DNA of 64,000 nucleotides from Cohnella phaseoli (GCF_003386235.1 NZ_QRDZ01000010.1:1-64000), one strand, 5' to 3'. Positions 9,496-19,709 are shown, counted from the stretch's first letter. The notes: a model not told the origin generated them from the letters alone. Translations and numbers: made by a program.

Positions 9496-9538
9496 TAAAT
9501 ATGTACTATTGACGGTTCGATCGCCAGAATACTACTCT
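9496..9538 (+). promoter_or_regulatory. Candidate promoter of the lyase gene with an upstream element like that at 2662-2683
   Basis: TTGACG at 9509-9514 could be a -35 with TACTCT at 9533-9538 (18-bp spacer, weak). The bases just before it (CCGCTTAA at 9491-9498, then TAAATATGTACTAT at 9496-9509) resemble the element overlapping the -35 of the 2747 gene, which hints at control by the same YesN regulator. Confidence 0.35.
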
Positions 9539-9563
9539 AAAGCTTGTTGAGCGAGCCGATTTA

Positions 9564-9577
9564 CGGAAGCGCTTGCA
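9564..9577 (+). promoter_or_regulatory. cre site (CcpA catabolite repression)
   Basis: CGGAAGCGCTTGCA matches the catabolite-responsive element consensus TGWAANCGNTNWCA at all but two weak positions, including the central CG and both arms. It lies between the candidate promoter and the start of the lyase gene, a location where CcpA would act as a roadblock. Confidence 0.55.
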
Positions 9578-9641
9578 TTGCAACCAATCGTCCTAAAAAG
9601 AGTGCCCATCAAAATTCATTTAGGTAAAGGGGGAAAAGGAA

Positions 9642-12600
9642 TTGAAAGTGACAGCCTTTGCAAAGAAAAAGCTTGCGTACCTTCTCGCAGTCGTCCTTCT
9701 GCTAGGACTCGGACTACCCGCGCCTGCGACCTCATACGCCGACGCTTCGAATCCGGTCGCCAACGGCGGCTTTGAAGCGACGGACGCGAACGGAACGCCG
9801 TCCGGGTGGGCATTCGGCAGATTCAGCGGATCGTACGTCGCGACAGCGGATACGGCGGTGCATGCCGAAGGGCTGCGGTCGCTCCGCCTGCAGGCGGCGC
9901 AAACGGCGAGGGTCGCCGTCTATCAGGATGTTCCCGTAATCGGAGGTCACAACGTAACCCTTAATCAAAGCATAAAGCTGGAAAACATTGTTTCCACAAG
10001 CATAGGAGTAACGATTCGCGTTCAATATTACAATGCGGCGGGGAGCAGTTTGGGCAGCACGATATACGGCGGATGGAAAGGCACGCAAGATTGGTTCCGT
10101 CTTGGCTATGTCCTTCAACCCCCAGTTGCCGCAGTGAAAGCAAGGCTGGAATATTTCCTGTGGGAAGCTTCCGGAACCGTATGGTTCGACGCCATTCAGT
10201 TGGATAATTCGCCGCCTTCGGGCGGGTTGCTGCGCAACGGAGGGTTCGAATATCACGACAGCAGCGGGAAACCGACGGAATGGACGTTCGCCGGATACAG
10301 CGGAACGTACGAATCGGCGGTGAGCGCTGCCGACTACCACGAAGGACTCAAGTCGCTGCGCATTCACGCGGCTGCACCTGCGCGGGTCAGCGCCGTCCAA
10401 GACATCTCCGTCACTCCCGGGCAATATTACAAGCTGAGCCAGTGGGCTAAGACGGATGCGGTCGAAGGAGAACTCGGGGCTGTGCTGCGCGTGCAGTATT
10501 ATAATTCGGCGAACACAAGTCTGGGCTCCGTTTTGTTTGACGAGTGGAAGGGAACGAACGACTGGTTCTTCTCCTCCTTCTATATTCGGCCGCCTGCGAA
10601 CGCAGTGAAAGCAAGACTTGAGTATTTCCTATGGAACTCTTCGGGAACGCTGTGGCTCGATAACGTATCGGCCGTTGCGAGCAAATATCCGCCCCCGGAG
10701 GTGACGAAAGCCGTTTATCGGCCTAACGGGGAAGCGCATGTTTTTTGGAACAAGGGTTCCATGACGGGCGAAGGCGTAACGGTTTCCGTATATGCGCATT
10801 CCGCGCCGCTTGACGACGGTAACCTCCCTTCGGCCGTACTTGTGCAGTCGGGCATCCCGATTGCGGCAGGGAACGCATCGTTCATCATCGATCCCGTGAC
10901 CTATCCTTATGCCGGAATAGTCGCTCAACATCCGTCCGACGGGGAATCGGCGGTAGCCGGCACACGTCTTGAACCTTATCAGATTCCCGTTCCGTCGGCG
11001 TTCGAAAGCATTCGCGGGTTTGACGGAAGCATCGTGTCGGCATGGAAAGTATCGGATGAAGACGCCGTAATCCTGACGGGCGCAACCGTCTCGTTGTATA
11101 CCTACAATGTGCCGGTAACAGGGCAAAATCTCGCGCAAGCCCGCCTGTTGAGCAGCGGCATACCCGCATCCCACGCAAGTGCGGAAAGCATTCCCGGAGG
11201 AGGCTCGGCAACCGATGCGTATATCGGAATGGTGATAACCGATTCGCAAAGCGCGGCGTCCGCGGTCGTCCCGGCTGAGATCAAGACAGTCTCGCAAATT
11301 CTGCCGAAGGTTGACAACCAGGCTCCTGCGGTCCGAAGCCATCCGTTCCTATTTTACTCGTCCGAAACGCTAGACCTGGCCAAGACAAAAATAGAAACGT
11401 ACTCGTGGGCGGAAAACGCTTTTCAACAGATGAAAAAACGCGTCGATCCGCTTGTCGCAGCGCCCGAGATCGTCTACCCGATATTCGGCGCCGGCACGCG
11501 CGAGGCCTCCGACCCGATTATTCAATTTATGACGAAAACAAGGGATGCCGGTCTCTTGTACCAGTTGACGGGAGAACCGCAATATGCCGAGTACGTCAAA
11601 AAAGTGCTACTCGGGCTGGCCTCCTCTTATTTGGATCTGCCCTATGTGGACACGACGAGGGCACGCTGGGATTTCGAGCTGCTCGCGGAAATCCGGCATA
11701 TGATGCATTTGATGAGCGCCTACGATTTGATAATGCCGAGCGGAATTTTGAATGCGGAAGAGCAAAGCCTGATCAAAAATCGGCTGTTCCTGACGAATTA
11801 CGAGAACAGCAGACGTTATATCGAAAACAATCCGAATATGCGTTATTCGAACTGGGTGACCTGGATGGATTTCTCCGTCGGGGCGACGGGGCTTCTGTTG
11901 AACCGTCCCGATTGGGTCGATTTCGCGGTGAACCATCCGGTTACCGGCATCAAGAACAACCTGCTGAACAATGTGAATGAAGACGGATTTTTTCTCGAAA
12001 ACTCAGTCGCCTATCTGAAATTCACCACCGCGGCCTCCATCGGCTTCGCGGAGGCTCTGTACAACGCGAATCTGGATCTGTACCATACGCCGCTGAGCGG
12101 CATTCGGGAGAGGGACGGTCTCAGCATACAAAACAAATACCCGATCCGGGAAATGCTCGCCGCGCTCGATTATTACCGGTTCTCGAACAACGCCGTGCCG
12201 CCTGTCGGGGATTCGGGCATCCTCGCCTACAGCCCGCTGATCAGCATCATGCTGAACGAAAGCGAGCTGGCTTATGCGCGGTACGGGCTCGATCCCGCAC
12301 TCGGCAAAGCGCTGGCCGCCGCGGTATGCTTCGACCGTTCGGGAATGCCGCGCGACGCCGGTTTTATTTACGCGGAGCCGCTCGACAGCATCGCGCCGGG
12401 GCCGTTTACGATCGGCACGAACGATTTCGCGAACGCCGGCTACAATTGGCTCGGCAGTACCGTCTTGGAAGATACGGGAGCGATATTCTTCCGTTCGCCC
12501 GGGGACGGAAACGAGAGCAATCTCAACATGTATTGGGACCCTTACGGCGCCGCTACGGGCCACTATCATTCGGATAAACTAAGCTTGAATCTTCACATGC

Positions 12601-14444
12601 TGGGTCAGAAAGCCGTTCAGGAAGCAGGCTCCTTCGCCTATGACCAAACGGGACCGCAAATCCCTTGGGGCCGGACTACGCTTGCCCACAATACGATCGT
12701 GGTCGACGAAACGAGCCAGGCGCCGCAAGCTTTCGCGCCGTGGGCGATGTGGGCCGGAGATACGGCCGGGCGGTCCTCGGCGGGAGAGAAAAAGGCGCTG
12801 GGCATCGGCCCTGTATTCAAGGTTATCCGCGCTTATAATGACAAAGCGTACGGAGGGGCTTTGCCGATTTACGGATCTACCTTCAGTCAAACCAAGCTCG
12901 AAGACCGCCTGTTCGATACGAAGCTCGACCGGACCGTCGCGATGATCGACGATTACGTGATCGATCTGTTTCATGTGAGCAGCCCCGGACCGCATCAATA
13001 CGATTATGCGCTTAACTTTCCCGTCTCGCAGCAGACGGGCGCTTACGCGGGCGATGCGCCGCTGCAGCCGGTTTCCGGTCCGCTCGGCGCGAAGAACGGC
13101 TATGATAAAGTCGACTCGGTCAGCCGCGCGACCGCCAATCAGGATTGGACCTACACGCTGGCGCTGGACGATGCCCATGTCGGCATTCGCATGATCGGCG
13201 AACCGGGCACGGAAATCATAAAGGGATCGACCATCGGCGACAACTCCATTCTGATTGCCCGGAGGAGCGGGCGGCAGGAAACGCACTACGCTTCTTTAAT
13301 CGAGCCGTACACGAACGCATCTAATATCCAGCAGTTCGCGTATACGCCGGTTGCAGGCCCGGTCAAAGGATTGAAAGCGGAGCATCTCGACGGCGGCAAA
13401 GATTACTTGCTCGTCGGGCAAGGAACGGGCGTGAAGTCAACCTCCGAAACGACGCTGTCAACCGACGGCAACGTCGCGTTCAAGCGCCTTGATCCTTCAG
13501 GCGCGACGGCAGCGCTCGCTTTCACCGAAGGAACGAATGCGTCGGCAGGGAATGTCACCATAGGGACGGACCGGCAAGCCGGCAGTCTGCAGTGGACGAA
13601 GCTCGGCTCCGGCAGCGCCAGGGTCGATTTCATGGGCGATGCCGGCACGGTCATTACGGTTGCCGACGTACCGTCCGATCGGAACGTGTACGTACTGGAT
13701 GCCGACGGCCATGCCGTCAACCAACTGGCGGTCGTTCGCAGCGGCAGCCAAGTGTCGTTCGCAACCGATGCGGCTCGCCAGGCGTTCTGCATCTGCACCG
13801 CCGGTTCACTTGCAGAGCTTCCTCCGGCCGATAAAGTATCCGTAGAAAGCGACAATCCTTACTCCAATTTGCCGTCGGCGGTTCTGGTCGAACCGGGCAG
13901 CGACAGTCCGGGTAGCGTGAAAATCACCGTGGAAGCGGAGCAATTCGCCGCGCAAACCGGAGGCAGCGTCACTCTGACGGATAAGCCGGGAGCTCAACCG
14001 GCTGGCGCGATCAACTCGTTCAGGGGATGGGACGATATCGGGCACACGCTCCAATGGAACGTGCACGTCGACGATCCCGGTCAATACCTGGTTAGGCTCC
14101 GCTATGCAGCAGCGCTTGACCAATCGTACCGGACGTTCCGAATCGACGGTGCCGGCGACTACAACATCTACTTCCCGAACACGGGCGGCTGGAACGATTG
14201 GGATCTCATGGCGCTGCATCATCCGAGCGGCGGTTACCTTCTGTTCACGTTGACGGAAGGAGATCATACGATCACGATGACGAATTCCAGCTTAGCGGAC
14301 GGCACCGGCACGAACCTGGACTACATCGAGCTCGTTCGTGTCGGCGATACGCCTATGAGCATCGCGGACATAAGCGGCTTGATCGATCGCTTTGCCGCTC
14401 AGGGCGAGCTTCGCGAACCGCTGCTCGCCGTTTGGGAGGATTGA
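9642..14444 (+). CDS. Large secreted polysaccharide lyase-like protein (alginate lyase/heparinase II-III type) with carbohydrate-binding modules
   Basis: Secreted 1600-aa multidomain enzyme. The TTG start is preceded by AAAGGGGG (8-base gap), and the signal peptide ends near SYADA (about 34). Two similar CBM-type beta-sandwich modules follow (about 36-190 and 195-350; both contain RVQYYN and KARLEYFLW). Linker domains come next, then an alpha-helical toroid of alginate-lyase type (about 560-830, starting HPFLFYSSETLDLAK and including NNPNMRYSNWVTWMDFS). A heparinase II/III-type beta-sheet domain (about 930-1200) contains YHSDKLSLNLH and TLAHNTIVVDE. The last 150 residues look like a CBM35/CBM6 module (VEAEQFAAQTGG to NLDYIELVRV). 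It probably attacks an acidic polysaccharide outside the cell and feeds the adjacent importers. Catalytic residues were not assigned. Confidence 0.8.
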   Translation: MKVTAFAKKKLAYLLAVVLLLGLGLPAPATSYADASNPVANGGFEATDANGTPSGWAFGRFSGSYVATADTAVHAEGLRSLRLQAAQTARVAVYQDVPVIGGHNVTLNQSIKLENIVSTSIGVTIRVQYYNAAGSSLGSTIYGGWKGTQDWFRLGYVLQPPVAAVKARLEYFLWEASGTVWFDAIQLDNSPPSGGLLRNGGFEYHDSSGKPTEWTFAGYSGTYESAVSAADYHEGLKSLRIHAAAPARVSAVQDISVTPGQYYKLSQWAKTDAVEGELGAVLRVQYYNSANTSLGSVLFDEWKGTNDWFFSSFYIRPPANAVKARLEYFLWNSSGTLWLDNVSAVASKYPPPEVTKAVYRPNGEAHVFWNKGSMTGEGVTVSVYAHSAPLDDGNLPSAVLVQSGIPIAAGNASFIIDPVTYPYAGIVAQHPSDGESAVAGTRLEPYQIPVPSAFESIRGFDGSIVSAWKVSDEDAVILTGATVSLYTYNVPVTGQNLAQARLLSSGIPASHASAESIPGGGSATDAYIGMVITDSQSAASAVVPAEIKTVSQILPKVDNQAPAVRSHPFLFYSSETLDLAKTKIETYSWAENAFQQMKKRVDPLVAAPEIVYPIFGAGTREASDPIIQFMTKTRDAGLLYQLTGEPQYAEYVKKVLLGLASSYLDLPYVDTTRARWDFELLAEIRHMMHLMSAYDLIMPSGILNAEEQSLIKNRLFLTNYENSRRYIENNPNMRYSNWVTWMDFSVGATGLLLNRPDWVDFAVNHPVTGIKNNLLNNVNEDGFFLENSVAYLKFTTAASIGFAEALYNANLDLYHTPLSGIRERDGLSIQNKYPIREMLAALDYYRFSNNAVPPVGDSGILAYSPLISIMLNESELAYARYGLDPALGKALAAAVCFDRSGMPRDAGFIYAEPLDSIAPGPFTIGTNDFANAGYNWLGSTVLEDTGAIFFRSPGDGNESNLNMYWDPYGAATGHYHSDKLSLNLHMLGQKAVQEAGSFAYDQTGPQIPWGRTTLAHNTIVVDETSQAPQAFAPWAMWAGDTAGRSSAGEKKALGIGPVFKVIRAYNDKAYGGALPIYGSTFSQTKLEDRLFDTKLDRTVAMIDDYVIDLFHVSSPGPHQYDYALNFPVSQQTGAYAGDAPLQPVSGPLGAKNGYDKVDSVSRATANQDWTYTLALDDAHVGIRMIGEPGTEIIKGSTIGDNSILIARRSGRQETHYASLIEPYTNASNIQQFAYTPVAGPVKGLKAEHLDGGKDYLLVGQGTGVKSTSETTLSTDGNVAFKRLDPSGATAALAFTEGTNASAGNVTIGTDRQAGSLQWTKLGSGSARVDFMGDAGTVITVADVPSDRNVYVLDADGHAVNQLAVVRSGSQVSFATDAARQAFCICTAGSLAELPPADKVSVESDNPYSNLPSAVLVEPGSDSPGSVKITVEAEQFAAQTGGSVTLTDKPGAQPAGAINSFRGWDDIGHTLQWNVHVDDPGQYLVRLRYAAALDQSYRTFRIDGAGDYNIYFPNTGGWNDWDLMALHHPSGGYLLFTLTEGDHTITMTNSSLADGTGTNLDYIELVRVGDTPMSIADISGLIDRFAAQGELREPLLAVWED

Positions 14445-14452
14445 TTCCATCA

Positions 14453-14482
14453 GGCGCCCTACCGACGGTGGGGCGCTTTTTC
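14453..14482 (+). terminator. Rho-independent terminator after the lyase gene
   Basis: GCGCCC (14454-14459) pairs with GGGCGC (14471-14476) and is followed directly by a run of five to six T. It lies 10 bp after the stop and separates the lyase from the AraC regulator. Confidence 0.85.
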
Positions 14483-14539
14483 CGTCTTTCACCGGAAGGT
14501 ATGAATATTCCGTTACCCTTCTCAAGGAGGCCATCAAGT

Positions 14540-16957
14540 TTGAACAAATTTCTGTCCCGCAAGCGATCTTCGACAACGATGCGCAGGAGCATCCTTATTA
14601 CGCTGCTCGTCTCGTACATCGCAGTCTTGATCCTCCCCGTGGGTATCGCCGTTATCCTCTACGGGAAAATAGAAAGCATTCTGGTCGAGAACGCGGAACG
14701 CTCCAATCTGGCTCTCCTGGAACAGGTGAAGCAGACGATGGATAGCCGGCTGAAGGAAATGGAGTTGCTATCCAGACAGATCGTATTGAATCCGAAGCTC
14801 CAATGGCTGCTCGGCAATGCGGACCCTGATGATTTACAGAGCCAACACCGGTTCGTCGAATTTCAGAATGAACTTTCCCGTTACCAGAAGGACAACCATT
14901 TTATTTATGAGTTTTTCATATACTTCGCCGGCAGCGGTACGATCGTTTCGTCGGCGCAGAAAACCGATGCGAATACGTTCTTCCGTGATATCGTGCCGTT
15001 TAAGGAACAGACGCCCGAGGAAATGATCAAGGCCGTATTTCCAGGCCGATCGATCCGCGCCTATCTGCCGTCTGCACCGATTCAACAAGGGATGTTCGTC
15101 AAACGGCTGGTCATCTACGTGCAATCGCTGCCGATCGACGAGAACCGGGATGTCAAAGGCTCGTTCGTTATTCTGATCGATGAGCAGCAAATACGCGACC
15201 TGCACACGCAAATCGAGCTACTGAACAAGGGAGATATTTACATATTGGATGAAAACAAGCAGGTCGTCCTGAGTACGGGGAAAGACGAAAATTTCTTAAG
15301 CGGGCTTGAGCCGCAGCTGAATTTGGATATCACCTCCAATCATTATGCTTATCGCGGCAGCGACATCATGCTTTCGCATACGTCCTCGGACTTGAATGGA
15401 TGGACCTACATATCCGCATTCCCGCTCGACGTCGTGATGGGCAAGGTGAACCGGATTAAAGCGCTCGCGTTCCTGCTTCTTCTCGTTTGCCTAGCCGCGG
15501 GAACCGCTCTATCCTGTTTGCTCGCTTACAAGAATTACAGACCGATCCGCGCCGTCGTGGGCGATATTTTACGAAGAAAGCGGCTTTCCGGACAAATCAT
15601 GAGCGATGAAATCGAGCTGATCCGCAGCACGCTCATCGCCTCCTTCGACGAGGAACGGCAGCTGAAGCAAACGCTGGAGCGTCAGGCTCCCGTCATGATG
15701 GCCAATTTTTTGACGCGGCTGATTAAAGGACATCTCGACCCGCTAACGATCAGCAAACCGAATCTGGATTTTATGGGCATCGATTTCGTGCATCGGCACT
15801 TTGCCGTCTTGCTGATCGATATCGACGACTGCCGCGTGCTGATCAACGGCGATTTGGAGAAGGAATGGGCGTTCGTTCGGTTCATCATAGCCAATGTAAG
15901 CTGTGATATGCTGCCTGGAGACGTCTATCCGGCCGAGCTGGACAAAAACAGGGTGGCCTTGCTGGTTAACGTTCCAGGGGTGCCGCATGCCCAGCCGGAT
16001 ACGGCGGACGCGCCAGACTCGCCGGAAGCGGACAGCGGGGACTTCAATCGCCACACTCTGCAGAATGCCGCCGGGGAGCTGAAGCGGCTGCTCGAGCAGC
16101 GGTTCGGGATGCATCTTACAGTTGCCTTAAGCGAAACTTGCCCAAGCATGGAAGAGATCGGGCGATGCTACCGGGAAGCTCTGTTCGCGCTTGATTACAA
16201 GATGGTGCACGGCTCGAACCATGTCATTCTGTACGAACGGGTCAAGCATTTGAAATTCAAATATTATTTGTACCCGATGGAAACCGAAGTGCAGCTCATG
16301 AATCTTGCCAAAAGCGGAGATTGGGCTGGCGCGGAGAAGCTGCTCGACCAACTGTACGCCATGAACGTCGAAGCCGGCAGCATGACCCCGGAGATGGGGA
16401 GATGCCTGTTCATCGATATGTTGAGCACGATCTTTAAGCTGCTCCACACCTTGAAGATGGAGGAGGGGGTTATTTTCAAGGACGGAGAGGACCCGGTCAA
16501 GACCATTTCCTCCTGCGCGACGGTAGAAGAGATGCACGAGCAGACGAAGCTTCTGTACCAAGCCGTATGCACGCATGTAAAGGCGGGGCGACCCGATCGC
16601 GGCGAAAAGCTGTACGGCATGATCACCCGCTATATCGGCGAACGTTTTCAGGAAAGCACGCTGAGCCTGACGACGCTGGCCGATCATTTCGAGCTGACGC
16701 CGCAGCATTTGTCCGCGGTTTTCAAGAAGCACAGCGGGCAGACGATTACCGATTTCATTACGGCACTGAGAATGGAATACGCCAAAAAAATGCTCGCCGA
16801 CCCGGCCCTGACCCTATCGGCCGTAGCGCAAAAAGTCGGATATGCGACCGATGTCGGCTTTATCCGCATGTTCAAAAAATACGAGGGCATCACGCCGGGC
16901 AAGTACCGGGAAACGATGGAAATCGGCGGCAAGCAGAATGAAACGCCTGCAGGCTGA
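14540..16957 (+). CDS. Membrane-anchored AraC-family transcriptional regulator with extracytoplasmic sensor domain
   Basis: One-component sensor-regulator of 805 aa. The TTG start at 14540 is chosen because AAGGAGG lies 9 bases upstream; the longer open frame is out-of-frame shadow of the lyase gene. A short cytoplasmic tail leads to a membrane segment (about 17-40), then an extracellular sensor domain of about 260 residues with coiled start (LLEQVKQTMDSRLKEME), a second membrane segment (about 310-335), a GGDEF-like/linker region, and a C-terminal double helix-turn-helix (about 700-800) with FELTPQHLSAVFKKHSGQ and GFIRMFKKYEGITPGKYR. Such proteins usually control the sugar importer beside them, here 17138-20597. 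Confidence 0.9.
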   Translation: MNKFLSRKRSSTTMRRSILITLLVSYIAVLILPVGIAVILYGKIESILVENAERSNLALLEQVKQTMDSRLKEMELLSRQIVLNPKLQWLLGNADPDDLQSQHRFVEFQNELSRYQKDNHFIYEFFIYFAGSGTIVSSAQKTDANTFFRDIVPFKEQTPEEMIKAVFPGRSIRAYLPSAPIQQGMFVKRLVIYVQSLPIDENRDVKGSFVILIDEQQIRDLHTQIELLNKGDIYILDENKQVVLSTGKDENFLSGLEPQLNLDITSNHYAYRGSDIMLSHTSSDLNGWTYISAFPLDVVMGKVNRIKALAFLLLLVCLAAGTALSCLLAYKNYRPIRAVVGDILRRKRLSGQIMSDEIELIRSTLIASFDEERQLKQTLERQAPVMMANFLTRLIKGHLDPLTISKPNLDFMGIDFVHRHFAVLLIDIDDCRVLINGDLEKEWAFVRFIIANVSCDMLPGDVYPAELDKNRVALLVNVPGVPHAQPDTADAPDSPEADSGDFNRHTLQNAAGELKRLLEQRFGMHLTVALSETCPSMEEIGRCYREALFALDYKMVHGSNHVILYERVKHLKFKYYLYPMETEVQLMNLAKSGDWAGAEKLLDQLYAMNVEAGSMTPEMGRCLFIDMLSTIFKLLHTLKMEEGVIFKDGEDPVKTISSCATVEEMHEQTKLLYQAVCTHVKAGRPDRGEKLYGMITRYIGERFQESTLSLTTLADHFELTPQHLSAVFKKHSGQTITDFITALRMEYAKKMLADPALTLSAVAQKVGYATDVGFIRMFKKYEGITPGKYRETMEIGGKQNETPAG

Positions 16958-17137
16958 AGCGGCAATGCCTTGAGAACACCGTCATCCGAAATTCGGCATG
17001 CCCTTCTTAAATGGGAAATGTCGGTGATCTTAAGGATGGTTAACCGAGTTTCCGAATCGGCTATGTTCAATGGAGAGACGCGGATTTATGATCGGTAGCG
17101 AGTCGAAAGACGAATACCTAAAGGGAGGTTCTCCACC

Positions 17138-18772
17138 ATGAAAAAAGAAATGGGAACGATCGTTTCCCTGCTGCTCGCGTCTTCCATGCTCTTGAGCGCA
17201 TGCGGGGGAAATACGCCGGCGGCCGCACCGTCAAGCCAAACGGGAGAAGGAACGCATGCGGCGACGCAAACGCCCGACAAAAAGGAAGCCGGATATCCTG
17301 CGTCCTTGACTTACTGGGCTGTGTTGAACGCCAACGTTTCGGCCACTTTAAAAAGCTATAGCGAGGTGGCAGCCTACAAGGAACTTGAGAGGAGGACCGG
17401 AACGAAGGTCGAGTTCCAGCACCCGACAGCCGGTCAGGATAAGGATCAGCTCAACCTGATGCTCGCATCGGGCAAGCTTCCGGACGTCATCGAGTACAGC
17501 TGGGGGACCGTCAACAAAGGCGCAGACGCGCTGATCAAAGAAAAGTCGATCATCCGCCTGAACGAGCTGATCGATAAGCACGCTCCGAACTTGACCAAGC
17601 TTCTGAAGGAGCATCCGGAGTATCGCAAGATGATCACGACGGACGAGGGCAATATCTACGCCTTTCCGTTCATTCGCGGTGACGATTATTTGCTTACTTA
17701 CGGCGGGATTGCCCTTCGAGAGGACTGGCTGGAGAAGCTGAATTTGCCAATGCCCCAAACGATCGACGACTATTACAACGTCTATAAGGCTTTTAAAAAC
17801 GGCGATCCGAACGGAAACGGCAAGCAGGACGAAATTCCGGTTCTGCTCAATTTCAACAGCGGCAGCAGCGGATTTTATTTCCTCTACGCTTGGGGCATTT
17901 CCGACGGCTTCTATCAAGAAAACGGAAAAATCAAATTCGGAGCGATCGAGCCTCAGTTCAAAGAGTTCGTTGAGGTCATGCATAGCTGGTTCAAGGAAGG
18001 TCTCATCGACAAGGATTATGCCGCAACCGACCCTAAGCTGCAGGACTCCAAAGTGACCAACAGCCAGCTCGGCTCCGTTCCGTTGCTGGTAGGAGGCGGA
18101 GTCGGCAGGTACATGGATCTTATGAGAGATAAGGATCCGAAATTCAAGCTCGCCGGCGCTCCCTACCCTGTGCTGAAAACCGGCGATAAGCCGGAGCTCG
18201 GCCAGAAGGAAGCTCCTTTCTCGGGAATAGGCGCCGCGATTACGACATCCGCCAAAAATCCGGAAGAAATCGTCAAGTGGCTCGATTATAAATACGGGCA
18301 GGAAGGGCATATGCTGTTCAACTTCGGCATTGAAGGCGAGAGCTACGCCTTGACCGACGGCTATCCGAAATATACCGACAAAATCTTGAAAAACCCGGAT
18401 AAGCTGCCGATTGCCCAAGCGATGGGGCAATACATTCTCGCGATGGGCAACGGGCCATTCGTGCAGGATCGCCGCTACATGGAGCAATATGCCGGCCTCC
18501 CCGAGCAGCAGAAAGCCATCGAAACCTGGATGAACGCCAAAAACGAGAAATGGCTGCCCGTTCTGACGCAAACGGCCGAAGAAAGCGCCAGATTCAACTC
18601 GATCATGAACGATGTGAACACTTACTTCAATGAAACGATCAACAAATTGATTATGGGTATCGAGCCTCTCGACAACTTCGACAAATTCGTCGGAACGTTG
18701 AAATCGATGAAAATCGAGGATGCCATCAAGCTTCGGCAAGCGGCATTGGACCGTTACAACAAACGTCAATGA
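17138..18772 (+). CDS. Extracellular solute-binding lipoprotein of a CUT1 sugar importer
   Basis: 544-aa binding protein with a lipoprotein signal peptide ending in LLSAC (about Cys22), followed by a low-complexity linker (NTPAAAPSSQTGEG). The family signatures KNGDPNGNGKQDEIP and the C-terminal GIEPLDNFDKFVGTLKSM are visible. The ATG at 17138 has GGGAGG upstream. It is the first gene of an operon with two permeases (18798 and 19710) and lies 180 bp after the membrane AraC regulator. Substrate unknown; the lyase at 9642 makes an unsaturated uronide oligosaccharide plausible (inference). Confidence 0.93.
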   Translation: MKKEMGTIVSLLLASSMLLSACGGNTPAAAPSSQTGEGTHAATQTPDKKEAGYPASLTYWAVLNANVSATLKSYSEVAAYKELERRTGTKVEFQHPTAGQDKDQLNLMLASGKLPDVIEYSWGTVNKGADALIKEKSIIRLNELIDKHAPNLTKLLKEHPEYRKMITTDEGNIYAFPFIRGDDYLLTYGGIALREDWLEKLNLPMPQTIDDYYNVYKAFKNGDPNGNGKQDEIPVLLNFNSGSSGFYFLYAWGISDGFYQENGKIKFGAIEPQFKEFVEVMHSWFKEGLIDKDYAATDPKLQDSKVTNSQLGSVPLLVGGGVGRYMDLMRDKDPKFKLAGAPYPVLKTGDKPELGQKEAPFSGIGAAITTSAKNPEEIVKWLDYKYGQEGHMLFNFGIEGESYALTDGYPKYTDKILKNPDKLPIAQAMGQYILAMGNGPFVQDRRYMEQYAGLPEQQKAIETWMNAKNEKWLPVLTQTAEESARFNSIMNDVNTYFNETINKLIMGIEPLDNFDKFVGTLKSMKIEDAIKLRQAALDRYNKRQ

Positions 18773-18797
18773 CGGTTGCGATTGGGGCTGATATGAC

Positions 18798-19703
18798 ATG
18801 CTGAAGACGGCTGCCAAAGATTTTCGCAAAAACAGAACGATTTATTTATTGGCGCTTCCCGTTATCGCTTATTACCTAGTATTTCATTACGGCCCGATGT
18901 ACGGCGTTCAGATCGCCTTCAAGGATTTTTCCCCAAGCCTCGGCATTGCGGACAGCCCTTGGGTCGGGTTCCGGCATTTCAGCGATTTTTTTCACGGCTT
19001 TTACTTCTGGCGCATCGTACGCAATACGCTGCTGCTCAGCTTGTACAGCATCGCCTTCAGCTTTCCCGCTTCGATCGTGCTGGCGCTGCTGCTGAACGAG
19101 CTGAGAAACCGGCTCTTCAAGCGGACGGTGCAGTCGATCACGTATTTGCCGCATTTCATTTCGCTCGTCGTCGTCGTTGGCATGATGGTCGATTTCCTGT
19201 CCGCCGACGGCTTGGTCAACCAAATCATCGCCGCTTTCGGTTTGGAGCCGTTCTTGTTCTTGCAGGAGCCCAAATGGTTCCGGTTTCTCTACGTATCCTC
19301 GGGCATTTGGCAGGAGGTAGGCTGGGGTTCGATTATTTACCTGGCGGCGATCTCGGGCATCGATCCGACCTTGTACGAAGCGGCCAAGGTTGACGGAGCG
19401 GGACGCTTCAAGCGGGTCCTGCATATTACCATCCCGGGCATTCTACCGACGGTTGCGATTTTGTTCATATTGCGGATGGGCTCCGTCATGGCGGTTGGCG
19501 ACGAGAAAATACTGCTTCTGTACAACCCGATGACCTACGAAACGGCTGACGTGATCGGAACTTACGTATACCGCAAAGGGATTCTGGAATCGAGCTACAG
19601 CTTCAGCTCGGCCGTCGGGCTGTTCAATGCCGTTATCAACTTCGCCTTCCTGCTGGCGACCAATCTGATCATCAAACGATCCGGCGGCGCAAAGCTGTTT
19701 TAG
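18798..19703 (+). CDS. Carbohydrate ABC importer permease, LplB type
   Basis: 301-aa inner-membrane subunit of the second CUT1 importer. The N-terminal segment has YGPMYGVQIAFKDFSPS, and the EAA loop is YEAAKVDGAGRFKRV with ITIPGILP (about 195-225). The ending ATNLIIKRSGGAKLF is a variant of the LplB C terminus. It sits 25 bp after the binding-protein stop and 6 bp before the next permease, so the three genes form one operon without an ATPase gene. Confidence 0.93.
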   Translation: MLKTAAKDFRKNRTIYLLALPVIAYYLVFHYGPMYGVQIAFKDFSPSLGIADSPWVGFRHFSDFFHGFYFWRIVRNTLLLSLYSIAFSFPASIVLALLLNELRNRLFKRTVQSITYLPHFISLVVVVGMMVDFLSADGLVNQIIAAFGLEPFLFLQEPKWFRFLYVSSGIWQEVGWGSIIYLAAISGIDPTLYEAAKVDGAGRFKRVLHITIPGILPTVAILFILRMGSVMAVGDEKILLLYNPMTYETADVIGTYVYRKGILESSYSFSSAVGLFNAVINFAFLLATNLIIKRSGGAKLF

Positions 19704-19709
19704 GAGGGA

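Noticed and set aside
17348-18829. Long reverse-strand open frame (493 codons) opposite the binding-protein gene
   Set aside because: Antisense shadow; composition is rich in Val/Leu/Arg/Asp without motifs, and the forward frame has a lipobox and family signatures.
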